DNA of 64,000 nt from Papio anubis. Its lineage: Eukaryota > Chordata > Mammalia > Primates > Cercopithecidae. A program made the position numbers and the translations under genes. The stretch spans positions 38,892,968-38,956,967 of the forward strand of contig NC_044991.1 of the NCBI RefSeq assembly GCF_008728515.1, written 5' to 3'. The notes beneath the pieces were generated by a model. It was not told the origin of the DNA. It was given only the letters and a program-made list of their open reading frames with translations, and did no database searches. Below, piece by piece: positions 55,191 to 64,000 of the stretch (its first letter is position 1; every line of letters starts with the position of its first letter).

Positions 55191-55678
55191 TCTTTTTCTT
55201 TTCCCATTTTTCTTCTGGTAGAGGAACTAAGAATCAAATCTTTCTTGGGACAAAATCCAAACTTAAGGTGGAGGACAGGGACTTATCCAAGACCACCGAG
55301 AGAACATGGAGTGGACTCAGGCTTGGCATCTTACACTCCCCCCTGGAAGCTTGTTTGGCTTTTTTAAAGCCAACAAACACAGGGTGAGCTGAGAAGCAGC
55401 CTCTGAAAAGGCAGATGATCGGGGCGTTCTCCAGATATGGAAGTCCATCAGACTCAACTTGGTCTCTTCCGGAAACTGGAGACCCCAGTGTGCTATGGGA
55501 AGATACCCCCAAACGCTCTGCTGGCTAAGAAAAATGCTTAGCTTTAAAACAACCAAAGCCTGGTCTTCCCTAGGACATGACTCTACCGGGAAAATTAAAA
55601 TCCTTCCCCTCACTCATGGGGACCCTCCCAGAAAGTCCACAACTGGAGGAGGCCTGGTCAATTGTTGGCTAACAACTC
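55191..55678. other. single-copy DNA
   Basis: Nothing recognised. Confidence 0.4.
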
Positions 55679-55700
55679 TTTTCTTTTTTTTTTTTTTTTT
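55679..55700. repeat. T-rich run of unknown origin
   Basis: A 22-bp T-rich run with one C. No Alu, L1 or processed-gene body is recognisable next to it on the right. Confidence 0.8.
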
Positions 55701-55879
55701 CCTGTAACCTAATTTTACTAAATACCAATGGACTTACAAAGAGGAGAGGAAAAGTGGGTAAAAGAACAAGGGAAGGCCTGCAGTATGAGGCTTTGCAGTC
55801 TCTCCTTCCACATAGCTAGCATGCTGAAGAGAACATGATAATCCACCACAAACACCCTGGAGGGAAAAACATCCAAATA

Positions 55880-55978
55880 AAACAGTTGAGTAGAGTGGTT
55901 AAGACACAGCCAGTCAGGGGACTGCCTGGGTTCAAGTCATGGCCCCACTGCTAATTCACTCTGCATCCTTTCTGCTTG
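55880..55978 (+). repeat. MIR SINE, 5' part
   Basis: 'gagtagagtggttaagacac', 'gactgcctgggttcaagtcatggccccactgctaattcac' is the forward tRNA-derived MIR head. Confidence 0.62.
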
Positions 55979-56041
55979 CTGCCACAGGACATCATGCACA
56001 TTGCACCACAAAGCATGCAGAAGAAATCATGCTAAAAGTCT

Positions 56042-56066
56042 TTTGTGTGTGTGTGTGTGTGTGTAT
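56042..56066. repeat. (GT)n microsatellite
   Basis: About ten GT units beside the L1 tail. Confidence 0.9.
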
Positions 56067-56067
56067 T

Positions 56068-56520
56068 CTTTTTATTATTATTATTATTATTATACTTTAA
56101 GTTCTAGGGTACATGTGCATAAGGTGCAGGTTTGTTACATATGTATACTTGTGCCATGTTGGTGTGCTGCACCCATCAACTCGTCAGCACCCATCAACTT
56201 GTCATTTACATCAGGTATAACTCCCAATGCAATCCCTCCCCCCTCCCCCCTCCCCATGATAGGCCCCGGTGTATGATGTTCCCCTTCCCGAGTCCAAGTG
56301 ATCTCATTGTTCAGTTCCCACCTATGAGTGAGAACATGTGGAGTTTGGTTTTCTGTTCTTGCGATAGTTTGCTGAGAATGATGGTTTCCAGCTGCATCCA
56401 TGTCCCTACAAAGGACATAAACTCATCCTTTTTTATGGCTGCATAGTATTCCACGGTGTATATGTGCCACATTTTCTTAATCCAGTCTGTCACTGATGGA
56501 CATTTGGGTTGATTACAAAC
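56068..56520 (-). mobile_element. primate L1 (L1PA/L1PB age), 5'-truncated 3' end
   Basis: The reverse-strand tail is degenerate (ATT)n, then 'ttaagttctagggtacatgtgc', 'ttgttacatatgtatacttgtgcc', the G-rich polypurine tract (C-rich on this strand, 56234-56255), 'acctatgagtgagaacatgtgg', 'ggctgcatagtattccacgg' and 'cagtctgtcactgatggacatttggg'. An 18-bp unit 'gcacccatcaactcgtca' is tandemly duplicated at 56169-56204. No certain target duplication; a 9-bp ACATTGCAC occurs on both sides, but with 30-odd unexplained bases between it and the tail. Confidence 0.93.
56311..56493 (-). pseudogene. L1 ORF2 C-terminal remnant
   Basis: The open frame of 60 codons carries the recognisable C-terminal end of the L1 ORF2 protein (endonuclease/reverse transcriptase), including WIKKMWHIYTVEYYAAIKK and the terminal FSLIGGN before the stop. 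The start is not a true initiation codon of ORF2: the element is 5'-truncated, so the enzymatic domains are absent and it cannot be functional. Confidence 0.9.
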
Positions 56521-56764
56521 ATTGCACTATCTGGCCAGCCACACGGACCCAGCTGTGAGAGAATCCTGCCCACATCTGGTTAGGCTGTGGGGGTCGTTTA
56601 CATGAGCCCATGTCTTTGTCTACAGATGGCTCAGGGAGCAGGAAAGACTGGGTATCGCTGGTCAAACAGGCAGATGTTTCTACTGCACTGGCCTCCAGGT
56701 AACTCAGGTCAAACAGCACAACAGACTTCAAATCCCAGGACCAAAATCTTTCTTTCAGAGCCAG
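56521..56764. other. single-copy DNA
   Basis: Nothing recognised. Confidence 0.35.
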
Positions 56765-56885
56765 GACTAGTGAGAGGTGCCTGAGAGCTTGTTAGAAATG
56801 CAGGGCCTTGGGTTTAGCTCCAGACCTACTATGTCATAATCTGCAGAGTGACAAGACCTCCAGGCGATTTACAGTGGCACAGTTG
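56765..56885 (+). mobile_element. MER5-like hAT fragment
   Basis: 'ggtgcctgagagcttgttagaaatgcagggcc', 'ctccagacctactatgtcataatctgcagag', 'acaagacctccaggcgatt' keeps the internal MER5 order. Confidence 0.58.
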
Positions 56886-57999
56886 ATGTTTGAGAGGTAG
56901 CAGAGGCAAGGAAGGGCAGAAATCCCAGGCTCATCTGCCATTTGCCATCTCAGCCTTGGTCCAAATGGGGGAGGGAGGTGATCGAGTGATATCAGCGGAA
57001 GGAAGATTCCCCAAGGGTTTCCCCGAGTCTCTCTCAGGCCACCTGGAGATCATAAACCTATATTCAGCTCCCAGAGAGACATTACACTGATTATATTAAA
57101 AGAAATATTTATTGACCATTTATGAAATATTTAGCAAAGCTCACACACTGTATTTGGATGGAGGAACAACCACCCCCTAAGGTTCCATAGTACGAGGATT
57201 CTATTTAATATTGCATTATGTCAATAGAGTCTGTGCAATGAAAATCAATAAACATTTACATGATGTCTCAGAGACATCCAGAACTTGAAAGCAAAATATG
57301 TCAGGCACACGTCCAAGTTCCTGTTCCTTCCACAACCGGAAGATGTGAAGAACAGTAGTGAGCCAGTTACTAACAAGGGAGGTCAAGAGACCACGGGCAA
57401 TCCACAAGGGGGGTGGAGGCATGTGGTGGCAGGTGAAATGTTAGGGAAGCACTAAATGGAGACCAGAAGATACTGGTGAATATAACAAGACCGGCCAAGA
57501 TGTTTAGGGTTATGCTAAATATCTCTTTAAAATATATCTGTATGTATATATTTTCAATTGAAAGCAACTCAGTAAACCAGGTATATCAACCAATTCAAGT
57601 CAACCAAGAAGGATGTATCACACATCTCAATCTTGCAGTCCCCACAGGTAGGTGCTGAGACTCAAGTCCTCCAAAATCTCAGAGTATTTCAATGATCCCA
57701 GGGCTCATGTTGGAGTGGGGAAGTGAGTTCTAAGCAAATCTGACTATAACACTACTATCTTAACCATTCCAATGGGCCAAAACAAGTGTGTTAACCAGTC
57801 CTAAGTTCTCAAGTTTTACTGGTTATAATTCTTAAGTCCATCAAAGTAAGGGACTTGACAATGCTCACACAGTGAAAAAAAAATCAATTTCTCTGCTGCT
57901 TCCACAGAATTAAATATAATTCTTATTTAAAAAATTGACGGCCATAGGGTATATATTAACAACAAAAAAGAGACTGCTCAGTCAACTGTGAAAGATACA
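56886..57999. other. single-copy DNA
   Basis: AT-rich, nothing recognised. Confidence 0.4.
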
Positions 58000-58400
58000 G
58001 TCTGGGATAAAGAAAATGTGGGATATTTATAAAATGGAATATTCTTCTTTAGAAAGAAAGGACTTGCTGAGACATGCTACAATACGGATAAAACTTAAAG
58101 CCAGTCACAAAAAGACTAATACTGTATGATTCCACTTATATGAGGTACCTAGAGTAGTTAAATTCATACACACAGAAAATGGAATGGTGGTTGCCAGAGG
58201 CTAGGGAGGAGGGAGAAATGGAAAGTTATTGTTTAATGTTGTTTGATGAGTTTCAGTTTTGCAAGATGAAAAGGGTTCTGGAGATAGCTGATGGTGATGG
58301 CTGCACAGGCAGTGTGAATGTGCTCAATACAGCTGAACTGTGCACTTAAAACTGTTAAGAAGGCAAATTTTGTATTTATGACCATTTTAAAAACCACGTC
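58000..58400 (+). repeat. L1M LINE 3' region
   Basis: 'atttataaaatggaatattcttctttagaaag', 'gactaatactgtatgattccacttatatgaggtacctagag', 'tggtggttgccagaggctagggaggaggg', 'gctgaactgtgcacttaaaac' follow the forward L1M ORF2 end and 3' UTR. Confidence 0.77.
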
Positions 58401-58543
58401 TGTTGAAACTTTTAAAAACACAGTCTACTAAAAAATAATTTTTATATACCTACCCTTAAGGGCTTGGGTGCAAAGCCTGCCTCTGACACTACTCAAGTGA
58501 AACCAACAATAAAAAGAATACAGAAATACACATATGCACATAG

Positions 58544-58549
58544 ACGTAC

Positions 58550-58584
<35 letters not shown>

Positions 58585-58586
58585 TG
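58544..58586. repeat. 43-bp uninterrupted alternating purine-pyrimidine tract (Z-DNA type)
   Basis: ACGTACG, then (TG)11, then a (CG)-rich block GCGCGCGCGC, then ACGTG, with no break in purine-pyrimidine alternation. The CG core is the strongest Z-forming sequence class. Its CpGs have survived in an AT-rich non-island setting. Confidence 0.92.
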
Positions 58587-59394
58587 AGGGGGGATCTTGA
58601 AGTCATCTTTTTTGCAGGATATAGAATAAGTCCAGAACACATTCTCAAGCAGAACTTCCAACTTACAAAGCTCCTATCCCGCCCTGCCAACCTAGGCTTA
58701 CAGAAGTCATGGATGAAAGAGCCATTATGAAACGCCAGAGTAAGTTTAACCTGAAATTTCTGCAGGAAAAAGGTGGGGAAGGAATTCATCAACGGTCCTC
58801 CAGATGCTCTGTGATTCGCCTGGGGCCACCTAATCCCAAGGCTTTGCCACTTCTGAACCCCATAGCTGGAGCTGCCACTCTCGATTACCACAGGCTGAAG
58901 GTAATTCCTGCAGAAGCCACGTGTAGTTCTTTCTCTGGGGACTGCTCAGCTCTCACAGCTGACTCCCTCAATCCCTTCCAGATGGGATTCACAGCAGGCT
59001 AGAACCACAGACCCAGGGAATTTGAGTCCTCAAATGGAACTCGAGGTTGGGGCCTTGGTCCCATGAGTGATTTGTGGCTGTCAGGATGTACAGGATTTAC
59101 TTGGCTTCATAAGACAGCCCAGAGATCCAGTTTTAAGGCAGAACATTAGAAAGCCTCCATCACTGTACCACTTCTCAAATATGCCCAGCTAATGAATGCT
59201 TCAGAGGCTAAAAAGGAGTGTTGACTTTGTCACTGGCATTTTCCTGTTCAGTAGAGTAAACCATCTAAATAGTAAAAATACATATTTTCTTTTATGGAAT
59301 TCAATAAAGCATTTTCATCTTGAGTGAAAATTAAGTAGGCTATAAATAATTTTTGTTTTAGTCTGAATTTGTATCAAGCAAAAAGAAAACATTG
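58587..59394. other. single-copy DNA
   Basis: Nothing recognised. A forward frame of 97 codons at 58709-59002 matches no domain. Confidence 0.4.
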
Positions 59395-59535
59395 CTTGAA
59401 AATGACCCAACCTAATTCCTTCATTTTAAAGTTATAGCTCAGGGTAGTAACATGATTTGCCCCAGGTTATGCAGCAAATTAGATGCAGAGCTGAAAGCAA
59501 GACTCTGTCCTCCTCCATGCTCTCCCCTACCATGA
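59395..59535 (-). repeat. MIR SINE
   Basis: 'ttcattttaaagttatagctcagggtagtaacatgatttgccccaggttatgcagcaaattagatgcagagctg' is reverse MIR. Confidence 0.62.
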
Positions 59536-60150
59536 TGAGAAAGTCTGGTCATAAAATACGAGACTCCACAGTTGATGGATCTGGGATTATGCCATTAGGG
59601 TTTCCCTTTACATCCCAGGCCATAGGTCAGTAAGTACTACATTATTCATTTTTTTTCTTGGGTCCAGGCATTTTTCTGGATGTCCTTTGCAGTTCTTCTT
59701 TTTATAGCATCAGATAGCTCATGGAGGAGCCATGTCTGGCACACGCCTCCTCTTATATTAATCCCAAGAGAAAGCTCAGGCTCTAATATTTAAGCTTCTA
59801 AGACATTAACAGTGGTTCTGGACAAAGTCACAGTATCATCTTTTATCTCTGTGAACACACTGTACACTGTGCCTGCCAGATTGAGTACTGGGGTGTATAA
59901 TAAGCCCAGAGTAGTGACTGGTGTCTTGCACTGACTCCCAGGTCAAAGTTGCCCAAGGCAGGAAGTCACCACCCACAGTCACTTCCTTGCCCTGTCAGCC
60001 TGTCTTGCCCAATGACTAGGGTTTGGGATTCATGAGTTGACAGTGGATGTCTGAGCCATTGCTAGCTGCAGAGGGGCAGTGCGGTGACAGCCTGGTCACC
60101 GACATCCTGGCCATCTCATGGCAATGTGGAAGGATTTAAAGAATGGGTTG
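59536..60150. other. single-copy DNA
   Basis: Nothing recognised. Confidence 0.4.
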
Positions 60151-60524
60151 TGTATTCGTTCATTTTCACCCTGCCAATAAAGACATACCTGAGACTGGGC
60201 AATTTACAAAATGAAGAGGTTTAATTGGACTTACAGTTCCACATGACTGGGGAAGCCTCACAATCATGGTGGAAGGCAAGGAGAAGCAAGTCCTGTCTTA
60301 CATGGATGGCAGCAGGCAAAGAGAAAATGAGGAACACGCAAAACTGGAAACCTCTGATAAAACAATCAGATCTCACGAGACTTATTCACTACCATGAGAA
60401 CAGTATGGGGGAAACCACCACCATGATTCAATTCTCTCTCCCCAGGTCCCTCCCACAACACACGAGAATTATGGGAATACAATTAAAGATGAGATTTGGG
60501 TGGAGACACAGCCAAACCATATCT
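60151..60524 (-). mobile_element. THE1 solo LTR (ERVL-MaLR), reverse, with TSD
   Basis: Starts 'tgtattcgttcattttcacc', has 'gacatacctgagactgggcaatttacaaaatgaagagg', 'cacaatcatggtggaaggcaaggagaagcaagtc', 'acatggatggcagcaggcaaagag', 'cctcccacaacacacgagaattatggg', and ends 'acacagccaaaccatatct'. GGTTG occurs exactly at both edges (60146-60150 and 60525-60529), the 5-bp duplication of retroviral integration. Length 374 bp fits a full THE1 LTR. No internal region remains, so it is a product of LTR-LTR recombination. Confidence 0.96.
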
Positions 60525-60759
60525 GGTTGTATGTCACCTCCTGGAAGGAATAAAAGGTCTTTCTCTTGCCATAAGTGTTCCTCCAAAGACTACCCTAACT
60601 GTGGGGCCCAAATCTCTTTTTCTAAAGGGTCTTTCCTTCAACTTTAAGAAACGTGTTACAGATACAGATGAAATAAAAAGCGGGGGCAAACACGGGACTT
60701 GTGGAGATTTCACTGCCTGGCAGCAAAGAGGACTTCCTGGGTGGGATGTACTTACTTTA
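60525..60759. other. single-copy DNA
   Basis: Nothing recognised. Confidence 0.35.
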
Positions 60760-60865
60760 CCTTCCCCAGTACATTACAAACTCATAGCTCATTCATCTAT
60801 GTAGAAATATCCAACATTGGATGTAGTTCCTTGTACACAATAGTTGCCTAATAAATGTTACTTAA
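60760..60865 (+). repeat. possible L2 3' end
   Basis: 'gtagttccttgtacacaatagttgcctaataaatgttac' is the forward L2 terminus. Confidence 0.42.
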
Positions 60866-61899
60866 GGAACCAATTATATATTATAGCGACACTTACAATT
60901 TTAGCCACTCAACCAAGTAGTTCTAATTATTTAGCCTCCATCTTCATTTGACTTCCCCCAGAAGGTGACTGTGAAATTAGGGTGGTGATCACAGGAAGCA
61001 CCATAAGGGAGTGAGGAAGTGAGACAGAGCCCAGAAGGTGGCCCATACATTCATGAGCGTGTTACCTCCATCAGCTAGGGCTTGGTCCCCCTGGGGATGC
61101 TCTGAGAGAGGATGCTGAATTACCTTTTATTGCTCCATGAAGAGGTGAAGAGGCTGGGGTTTATCTGCTATACTCTTATCTCTTGCTGATTAAAGATTGA
61201 TCCTTGGGTATTGGTTTCCACACATTCTCGGCTCTGCCTATGTTTATGCTGAGCATACTTCCATGATCAAAAGATAACATGAGGGAGACAGACGCAAGAA
61301 TCCATTTACATACATCTATGAAAAGTATCTACAGGTGACCTCTGGGGTAGGCTGAGGCAACATGGGAAGAGCACTGATAGCATCTAACACAACTTCACAT
61401 CTCATCCATCTAACCATTAGGTTTATCTGGTTACCTAATAGTGATGATAAGAAATGAATGTCATAAGATCAGTCAACCCACCAATGACTGAACACTATAT
61501 CAGGGTCTATGGAAAAAGAAAACAAAAACCATTCAGTTTCTGTAGAAGACCCATCTATCCCCTTCCTCCTTTCTAACAGGGTTCCGCTTTTGCTCACAGG
61601 ATCTGTTCTCCTCCGAGCCTGGTACTCTTCAACCAATAATGGTGACTCCATTCTACTTGCAAATGCTTAGCTTGGGAATGGGCATGAAATACGAGGGTCA
61701 GGTATTGGGGGGCACTAAATGTCTGCCTTGCTGATAAAAAAAGGCATAGAACAAGAGACAGGGAGGGAAGGGAGCGGGAAGGAGCTCTGAGAGTGACACT
61801 ATCACCTAGACTCAGTGTCTATAATTCTCAGTGGCTGAGAATGTGTATTCAATGTGTATTCAATTTCTAGAGGAACTGCTCCTTAGACAGAGTTCACCC
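60866..61899. other. single-copy DNA
   Basis: Nothing recognised. A 12-bp direct repeat 'aatgtgtattca' is at 61840-61863. Confidence 0.4.
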
Positions 61900-62360
61900 A
61901 TCCCGCACTTACATTGCTGATTCTGGGAACTTACATGAGGGACTTTGCATTTAACCTGATTAAATTTCATCTCATTCATCTGCAGGTTGTGCAGATAGCC
62001 TAAAATCCCGGTTCTTCATTATACTTTGTGGTTACTCCTACAACCCTTGGGTCTTTTGCAAATGTGATAATTACGCCTTTTATGTCTTCACTGAAGTTCT
62101 TTATGGCTTGACTTTTCTAATTCTCTATCATTTGTAAAAATGTCAAACTTGTTAGGATCAAGTTCAGACATGTCATTATAGAGAGTCCCCCAAAGCCTGG
62201 GCCAGGAACACATTTTTGAAGTGGTTTTCCACCAGTTGCTAACATAGCAGCTGTATACCATCCATAGCAGAGTCTAACTTAAAATCACAGCATAACAGAT
62301 TCTGCAAGTCCTATCATGAAATCAAGACCAAATATCTATTTCATTGTCCTGAATTACTAG
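61900..62360 (-). repeat. probable CR1/L3 LINE fragment
   Basis: 'tgattaaatttcatctcattcatctgcaggttgtgcagatagcctaaaatcc', 'ttttgcaaatgtgataattacgcctttt', 'tttgtaaaaatgtcaaacttgttaggatcaag', 'atgaaatcaagaccaaatatctatttcatt' follows the reverse-strand polymerase region of CR1/L3 elements, very old LINEs. Diverged. Confidence 0.52.
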
Positions 62361-63264
62361 CCTGAAAAACCTATCAAAAATCAGGAAATAAATTATCATT
62401 GCAAAAGATGCCCTCAATGAATCTTAAATCCATTATGGATCAGAGGTTTAGAGGCTGGGGAACACAACATTGACGGGTCTTCCCCTTGCTACTCTGATGA
62501 CAGTTTGACTCCTTAGATGGGCAGGAAGCAGGCAAGGCCAGCTGCCCAGCCTTTCCCCACACCACGGCCATAAATTTTCAATTACATCAGACCCGCCTCA
62601 AAATCACTGGCTCTGAGCACTGCTTCTTAACCCCCAGCATGTCTGCCTCCTGAACTCTGAGATGGGAATATCTCTAGGCTGGTCAGGCTTCAAGGAATAA
62701 TTCATTAGCATCTGAAGATAGCAGCTTGTAAAGTGGAAAAATGGCTCTGTCAGCGGTGTTGGTGCTCTTTAGTTCATACACTTGCAGTAAATGAAGACTT
62801 CACGTGTATTTTCAGTCATTTTTAAGGCAGTCTGGGAACACCCTAAGCCCCCAAAGCCCTCTCCTGTGCCTCTGTGTTTTGATGTCCTCGTTGTTCTCAC
62901 AGTGGGCAAGCCCCGCAAGTGATCTGGGGAGAGGGAGCCAGCTCCAGTGGGGGTGAGACCATGCTAGAGTGCTGCAGAAAGGAAAGGTGGGGTGGGCGCA
63001 CAGGTCTGAGCAGAGCCTATGGCAATGGAAGGGCATGGGCAGTATCTAAAGCAAATCTTGCGAATATGCCTCAAGCAGAACTTCAACACCGACCATCCGT
63101 CTCCAGGCTCCATCGGCCACTCTCGCCCCACTTCTCATGTGTCTTTGGAAAGTTGACAAATATTCTCCTGAGGCCAGAAGTCAAGGACCTCCAGAGCTTG
63201 GTCAGACTCCCAAGAGACTCTGGTGGTTAACAGCATGTTCCTTGTCTCCACCAATATATCAAAG
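62361..63264. other. single-copy DNA
   Basis: Nothing firm recognised. Confidence 0.4.
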
Positions 63265-63330
63265 AGCCTGATCAGGGTGTTGTTGGGGTCAAGTGCAGAC
63301 ATGCCATTACAGAGAGTCCCCCGACCAAAG
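63265..63330 (-). repeat. second copy of a CR1/L3-like segment
   Basis: 'gttggggtcaagtgcagacatgccattacagagagtcccccgacc' is about 85 percent identical to 62153-62198 ('gttaggatcaagttcagacatgtcattatagagagtcccccaaagcc'), same orientation, 1.1 kb away. Confidence 0.55.
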
Positions 63331-63503
63331 CCATAAATCACCCTTTTTTTTGAGGGACAGGGTCTAACTCTGCCACCCAGGCTGGAGGCAGTGGCATGAT
63401 CATGATCATAGCTTACTGTAGCCTCAAACTCCTGGGCTCAAGCAATCCTCCTGTCTCAGTCACCTGAGTAGCTGGGAGTACAGGCCTGCACCATCACACC
63501 TGG

Positions 63504-63829
63504 GTTTTTGTTGTTTTTTTTTTCTTTTTTGAGACAGTCTCGCTCTGTCACCTAGGCTGGAGTGCAGTGGTGCCATCTTGGCTCACTGAAACCTCTGCCT
63601 CCTCGGTTCAAGCAATTCTCTGCCTCCTGGGTTCAAGCAATTCTCCGCCTCAGTCTCCTGAGTAGCTGGGATTACTGGCGCCTACCACTACGCTGGCAAA
63701 TTTTTGTATTTTTAGTAGAGACAGGGTTTCACCATCTTGGCCACGCTGGTCTTGAACTCCTGATCTTGTGATCCACCCACCTCCGCCTCCCAAAGTGCCG
63801 GGATTATAGGCGTGAGCCACTGCGCCTGG
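63504..63829 (-). mobile_element. AluS nested in AluJ, with TSD and a 25-bp internal duplication
   Basis: CACACCTGG is present at both sides (63495-63503 and 63830-63838). The body runs 'gagacagtctcgctctgtcacctaggctgg' to 'gagccactgcgcctggc'. Within it a 25-bp unit beginning 'tgcctcct' and ending 'agcaattctc' is tandemly repeated (63596-63620 and 63621-63645). Confidence 0.95.
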
Positions 63830-63864
63830 CACACCTGGCTAATATTTTTATTTTTATTTATTTA

Positions 63865-63867
<3 letters not shown>

Positions 63868-63903
<36 letters not shown>
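63868..63903. repeat. (ATT)n microsatellite in Alu linker
   Basis: About twelve ATT units, grown from the T/A-rich middle linker of the older Alu. Confidence 0.92.
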
Positions 63904-63904
<1 letters not shown>

Positions 63905-64000
63905 TGTAGAGATGGGGTCTTGTTATGTTGCCCAGGCTGGGCTTAAACTCCTGGCCGCAAGTGATACTCCTGCCTTTGTCTCCCAAAGTGCTGAGATTAC

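Larger units (their letters stand above)
63344..64000 (-). mobile_element. AluJ-type element, split, truncated by window end
   Basis: The 3' half (63344-63503) reads 'gagggacagggtctaactctgccacccaggctgg' to 'gcaccatcacacctgg'. The second half resumes at 63830 with 'cacacctggctaatattttt', then a (TTTAT)n/(ATT)n expansion at 63844-63903 in its linker, then 'gagatggggtcttgttatgttgcccaggctgg' to the edge. Confidence 0.93.

Noticed and set aside
56000..56528. ACATTGCAC on both sides of the L1 as a target duplication, with a 3' transduction between
   Set aside because: The bases between the left copy and the L1 tail do not end in a poly-A (T) tract, so a 9-bp chance match is more likely.
1..64000. 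CRISPR array, operon, tRNA/rRNA gene, prophage or bacterial system
   Set aside because: The window is primate nuclear DNA dominated by Alu, L1, L2, MIR and MaLR repeats. None of these features is present.

Overview
This window is primate nuclear DNA, human or a close relative. It contains full-length Alu elements of several ages (J, S and Y-like), the 3' end of a primate-age L1, a THE1 solo LTR, a MER1A transposon, and many older mammalian repeats (MIR, L2, L1M, MLT1, hAT and Tigger). I recognise no protein-coding exon, structured RNA gene, CpG island or processed pseudogene of a cellular gene. It reads as an intergenic or long-intronic segment. Bacterial features such as operons, ribosome binding sites and CRISPR arrays do not apply. 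Repeat names are from memory of the family consensuses, so class and superfamily are firmer than subfamily.

Layout. 0-14.5 kb: old repeats (L2, MIR, an hAT-Charlie element, an L1M tail, MLT1/MaLR LTRs) separated by single-copy DNA. A promoter-like cluster of an ETS site and two canonical E-boxes lies near 8.73-8.77 kb, and three copies of one LTR-like repeat fall at 3.7, 6.4 and 11.8 kb. 14.5-28 kb: an AluJ, then single-copy DNA, a MaLR LTR carrying a nested Alu fragment, an MLT1 LTR, and a MER1A with a perfect 8-bp target duplication. After these comes a long single-copy stretch with a canonical RFX X-box at 24.41 kb. 28-44 kb: two copies of one Tigger-type MITE (the second inside an old L1), a long L2 fragment, a fourth copy of the LTR-like repeat, and a layered L1M / AluY / L1M block at 41.7-43.1 kb.

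44-64 kb: an Alu with a perfect 16-bp target duplication but a strangely patchy body (45.46-45.74 kb), a comparatively long L2 split by an AluS, and a compact nest at 54.2-55.1 kb in which a MIR abutting a MER5A is split by a 105-bp L1 and then an AluS. Then come an L1PA-age 3' end with the ORF2 C-terminus, a 43-bp perfectly alternating Z-DNA-type tract at 58.54 kb, a THE1 solo LTR with intact 5-bp duplications, a CR1/L3-like fragment, and an AluS nested in an older Alu that runs off the window end.

There are no genes working together here. The useful content is the nesting order of mobile elements, a few transcription-factor-like motif clusters in non-repeat DNA, and one possible sequence-quality anomaly. 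I did not find a new gene system.
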